NCBI GenBank assembly: GCA_012842725.1
Contig: DUSG01000297.1
Coordinates: forward strand, 1-8,525
Direction of reading: 5' to 3'
From: Clostridiales bacterium
GTDB taxonomy: Bacteria; Bacillota; Clostridia; Lutisporales; Lutisporaceae
Length of the DNA stretch: 8,525 bases
The position numbers were made by a program, and so were the translations under genes. The notes under the pieces are model-generated. The model saw nothing but the letters and a program-made list of their open reading frames with translations, ran no database searches and was not told the origin of the DNA. This document shows positions 7,158-8,525 of this stretch, in pieces (position 1 is the stretch's first letter; every line of letters starts with the position of its first letter).

Positions 7158-7661
7158 ATGGTAGAATATATTACCATTGGACAAATTGTTAGCACTCACG
7201 GAATTAAAGGAGAAGTAAAAGTATATCCTTTAACGGATGACATAAGTAGATTTGATTTAGTAAAACAGGTTTATATAGAAGAAGGTAATAAATTAAAAAC
7301 TTTTGATGTTATCGATGTTAAATACCATAAAAATATGGTAATAATTAAGTTTAAAGATATCGATGATATAAATTCTGCTGAAACTTTGAGAAATAAATAT
7401 ATAAAAATTCATAGAAGAGATAGTATTAAATTGCCTGAGGATGCATATTTAATATGTGATCTGATAGGTCTTAAAGTTATGACGGAATCAGGAGAAATCC
7501 TAGGTAAGGTTACCGACATATTTAAAACAGGTAGTAATGATGTGTTTGTAGTAAAATCTGATAGCAAGGAAATTCTGATACCTGGTTTAAAAAGCATATT
7601 TAAGAAGATAGATATTGAAAACGAGGTCATAATTGTTGAGCTGCCGGAAGGTTTGGTATAG
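7158..7661 (+). CDS. rimM: Ribosome maturation factor RimM
   Basis: RimM binds the 30S head region near S19 and helps the 3' domain of 16S rRNA fold during late assembly. The 167-aa protein has the family's two parts. The N-terminal RimM beta-barrel (about 1-85) includes TIGQIVSTHGIKGEVKVYP (6-24). The C-terminal PRC-barrel (about 93-167) includes DAYLICDLIGLKV, SGEILGKVTDI and IPGLKSIFKKIDIENE, ending ELPEGL. The start is ATG 7158, 5 nt after AGGTGA (7147-7152). An in-frame GTG at 7149 lies inside that site and would add MKI, so it is rejected. The gene is 49 nt after khpA, with a hairpin in the gap, and its stop is directly followed by the trmD ATG. Confidence 0.97.
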   Translation: MVEYITIGQIVSTHGIKGEVKVYPLTDDISRFDLVKQVYIEEGNKLKTFDVIDVKYHKNMVIIKFKDIDDINSAETLRNKYIKIHRRDSIKLPEDAYLICDLIGLKVMTESGEILGKVTDIFKTGSNDVFVVKSDSKEILIPGLKSIFKKIDIENEVIIVELPEGLV

Positions 7662-8399
7662 ATGAGATTTGATATTATCACATTGTTTCCTGATATGTTT
7701 GAAGCTGTATTAGGAGTTAGCATTATTGGCAGAGCTAGAAATGCTGGTTTGATTGAATTGTATTTTCACAATTTAAGAGACTATTCTCAAGACAAACATA
7801 AGAGAGTAGACGACTACCCTTATGGAGGCGGACTGGGAATGGTCATGAAGTGTGAACCAATATTTTCTGCAGTTGAAGCAATTAATGAGAAATTAGACAG
7901 CAAAGCCCATGTGGTACTTATGAGTCCAAAAGGAAAGATTTTTTCTCAAAGCATTGCTGAAAAAATGTTGACTTACAAAAACATAATAATAATATGTGGG
8001 CACTATGAAGGAATTGATCAGAGAGTAGTTGATGCATTAGTTGATGAAGAGATATCATTAGGAGATTTTATCCTTACAGGTGGGGAGATAGCAGCAATGG
8101 CTATAGTAGATGCTACAGCAAGATTGATTCCTGGAGTATTAAAGGATAGGGAATCTTACGAGATAGAAACTTTTAGTAATGGGCTGCTAGAGTATCCCCA
8201 ATATACCAGACCTGCAGAATTCAGAGGAATGAAGGTACCTGATGTATTGCTTTCAGGTAATCATGAAAATATTGAAAGATGGAGAAAATATCAGTCCATA
8301 AAGGAAACTTTTTTAAAGAGGCCTGATTTACTATATAGAGCTAGCCTAACAAAAGAAGAACAGGAAATGCTACAGCAAATAATTGAAGAAGAAAAATAA
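7662..8399 (+). CDS. trmD: tRNA (guanine-N1)-methyltransferase TrmD
   Basis: TrmD uses S-adenosylmethionine to make m1G37 next to the anticodon of tRNAs with G36, which prevents +1 frameshifting; it is a homodimer of the SPOUT class with a trefoil knot. At 245 aa it has standard length. Family motifs are DYPYGGGLGMVM (51-62), the SAM-site MSPKG (87-91), ICGHYEGIDQRV (111-122) and ISLGDFILTGGEIAAMA (131-147), then RLIPGVL with the conserved Arg154, and LLEYPQYTRP (175-184). In Haemophilus influenzae numbering the catalytic base is Asp169; the matching residue here, with identical spacing from Arg154, is Glu169. ATG 7662 follows the rimM stop with no gap, with GGAAGG (7646-7651) 10 nt upstream inside rimM, so translation is probably coupled. 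A probable rplS leader follows. Confidence 0.98.
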   Translation: MRFDIITLFPDMFEAVLGVSIIGRARNAGLIELYFHNLRDYSQDKHKRVDDYPYGGGLGMVMKCEPIFSAVEAINEKLDSKAHVVLMSPKGKIFSQSIAEKMLTYKNIIIICGHYEGIDQRVVDALVDEEISLGDFILTGGEIAAMAIVDATARLIPGVLKDRESYEIETFSNGLLEYPQYTRPAEFRGMKVPDVLLSGNHENIERWRKYQSIKETFLKRPDLLYRASLTKEEQEMLQQIIEEEK

Positions 8400-8437
8400 A
8401 TGGGAAGTTGTAAAATAAAATGCCGTAATATATAGAA

Positions 8438-8507
8438 AACTCATGGTAATCCATTGTAAAATGTTTAATAACCAAAGAAAAACATTAGCAAAGGAGTACC
8501 ATGAGTT
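8438..8507 (+). promoter_or_regulatory. Probable ribosomal protein L19 leader (autoregulatory mRNA structure)
   Basis: AACTCATGGTA (8438-8448) pairs perfectly with TACCATGAGTT (8497-8507). The stem continues inward after one mismatch with TCC/GGA (8450-8452/8493-8495) and TTG/CAA (8454-8456/8489-8491). An inner stem AATGTTT/AAACATT (8460-8466/8480-8486) closes a 13-nt loop. AAGGAG (8491-8496) lies within the 3' half. There is no T-run, so it is not a terminator. In most Bacillota rplS follows trmD and often has a structured L19 leader of this kind just before its start. That position, together with a sequestered ribosome binding site, is the basis of the call. I cannot align it to the Rfam model here. 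A terminal inverted repeat of an insertion element is the main alternative. Confidence 0.6.
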
Positions 8508-8511
8508 ATAT

Positions 8512-8525
8512 ATGAATAATAACAC
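8512..8525 (+). CDS. rplS: Start of next gene, probably rplS (ribosomal protein L19), cut by window edge
   Basis: Only ATG plus three full codons (M-N-N-N) and two bases are visible, so identity rests on context: rplS usually follows trmD, and the hairpin just upstream looks like an L19 leader. The AAGGAG at 8491-8496 is 15 nt away, which is long for this start. ATG 8501 is better spaced but stops after four codons (MSYI), with its TGA (8513-8515) overlapping this ATG. Either the structure brings the site into play or the two starts are coupled. Confidence 0.4.

Noticed and set aside
8408..8434. TTGTAA with TATATA as a separate rplS promoter
   Set aside because: The spacer is only 15 bp and both boxes are partial. 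Read-through from trmD is simpler.
8438..8507. End of an insertion element (inverted repeat)
   Set aside because: No transposase, target duplication or second copy is visible. The position right after trmD and the built-in ribosome binding site fit an L19 leader better, though the window ends too early to exclude it.

Overview
This is an ordinary, well-conserved piece of a low-GC Gram-positive chromosome. AT-rich codon use, AGGAGG-type ribosome binding sites and the gene order smc-ftsY-ylxM-ffh-rpsP-khpA-rimM-trmD point to Bacillota, most likely a Clostridia/Tissierellia-type anaerobe. The genus cannot be fixed from the sequence alone. The order matches the Bacillus subtilis smc-to-trmD region, except that no ylqD lies between khpA and rimM. 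All genes are on the + strand and intact. The only partial gene is the start of what is probably rplS at the right edge.

Layout. Positions 1-42 are a perfect hairpin that ends the unseen upstream unit (in relatives usually rnc). A likely extended -10 promoter follows and drives smc (chromosome condensation ATPase) and ftsY (SRP receptor). After ftsY there is a strong consensus promoter (TTGACA, 17 bp, TAAAAT) whose -10 box lies inside the 5' arm of an 18-bp perfect hairpin. From there run ylxM (a small helix-turn-helix partner of the SRP operon), ffh (SRP GTPase), rpsP (ribosomal protein S16), khpA (KH-domain RNA-binding protein), rimM (30S maturation factor) and trmD (tRNA m1G37 methyltransferase), with gaps of 0 to 49 bp. 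The last 126 bp hold a long imperfect hairpin with a Shine-Dalgarno sequence in its 3' half, best explained as a ribosomal protein L19 leader, and then an ATG that probably opens rplS.

Functionally, Ffh and FtsY form the two-GTPase core of co-translational membrane targeting, with YlxM as accessory. S16 and RimM both act in assembly of the small ribosomal subunit. TrmD protects the reading frame through tRNA modification. KhpA is a global RNA binder, and SMC handles the chromosome.

I found no undescribed system, mobile element, CRISPR array, tRNA or rRNA. The points worth a second look are in the intergenic RNA: the promoter-in-hairpin before ylxM, a pair of mutually exclusive structures that could gate rimM, and the leader with a four-codon mini-ORF before rplS. 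In protein, TrmD has Glu at the position of the catalytic Asp169. Two starts (khpA, rimM) are placed downstream of the longest possible reading frame because the ribosome binding sites demand it, and so is ylxM's.
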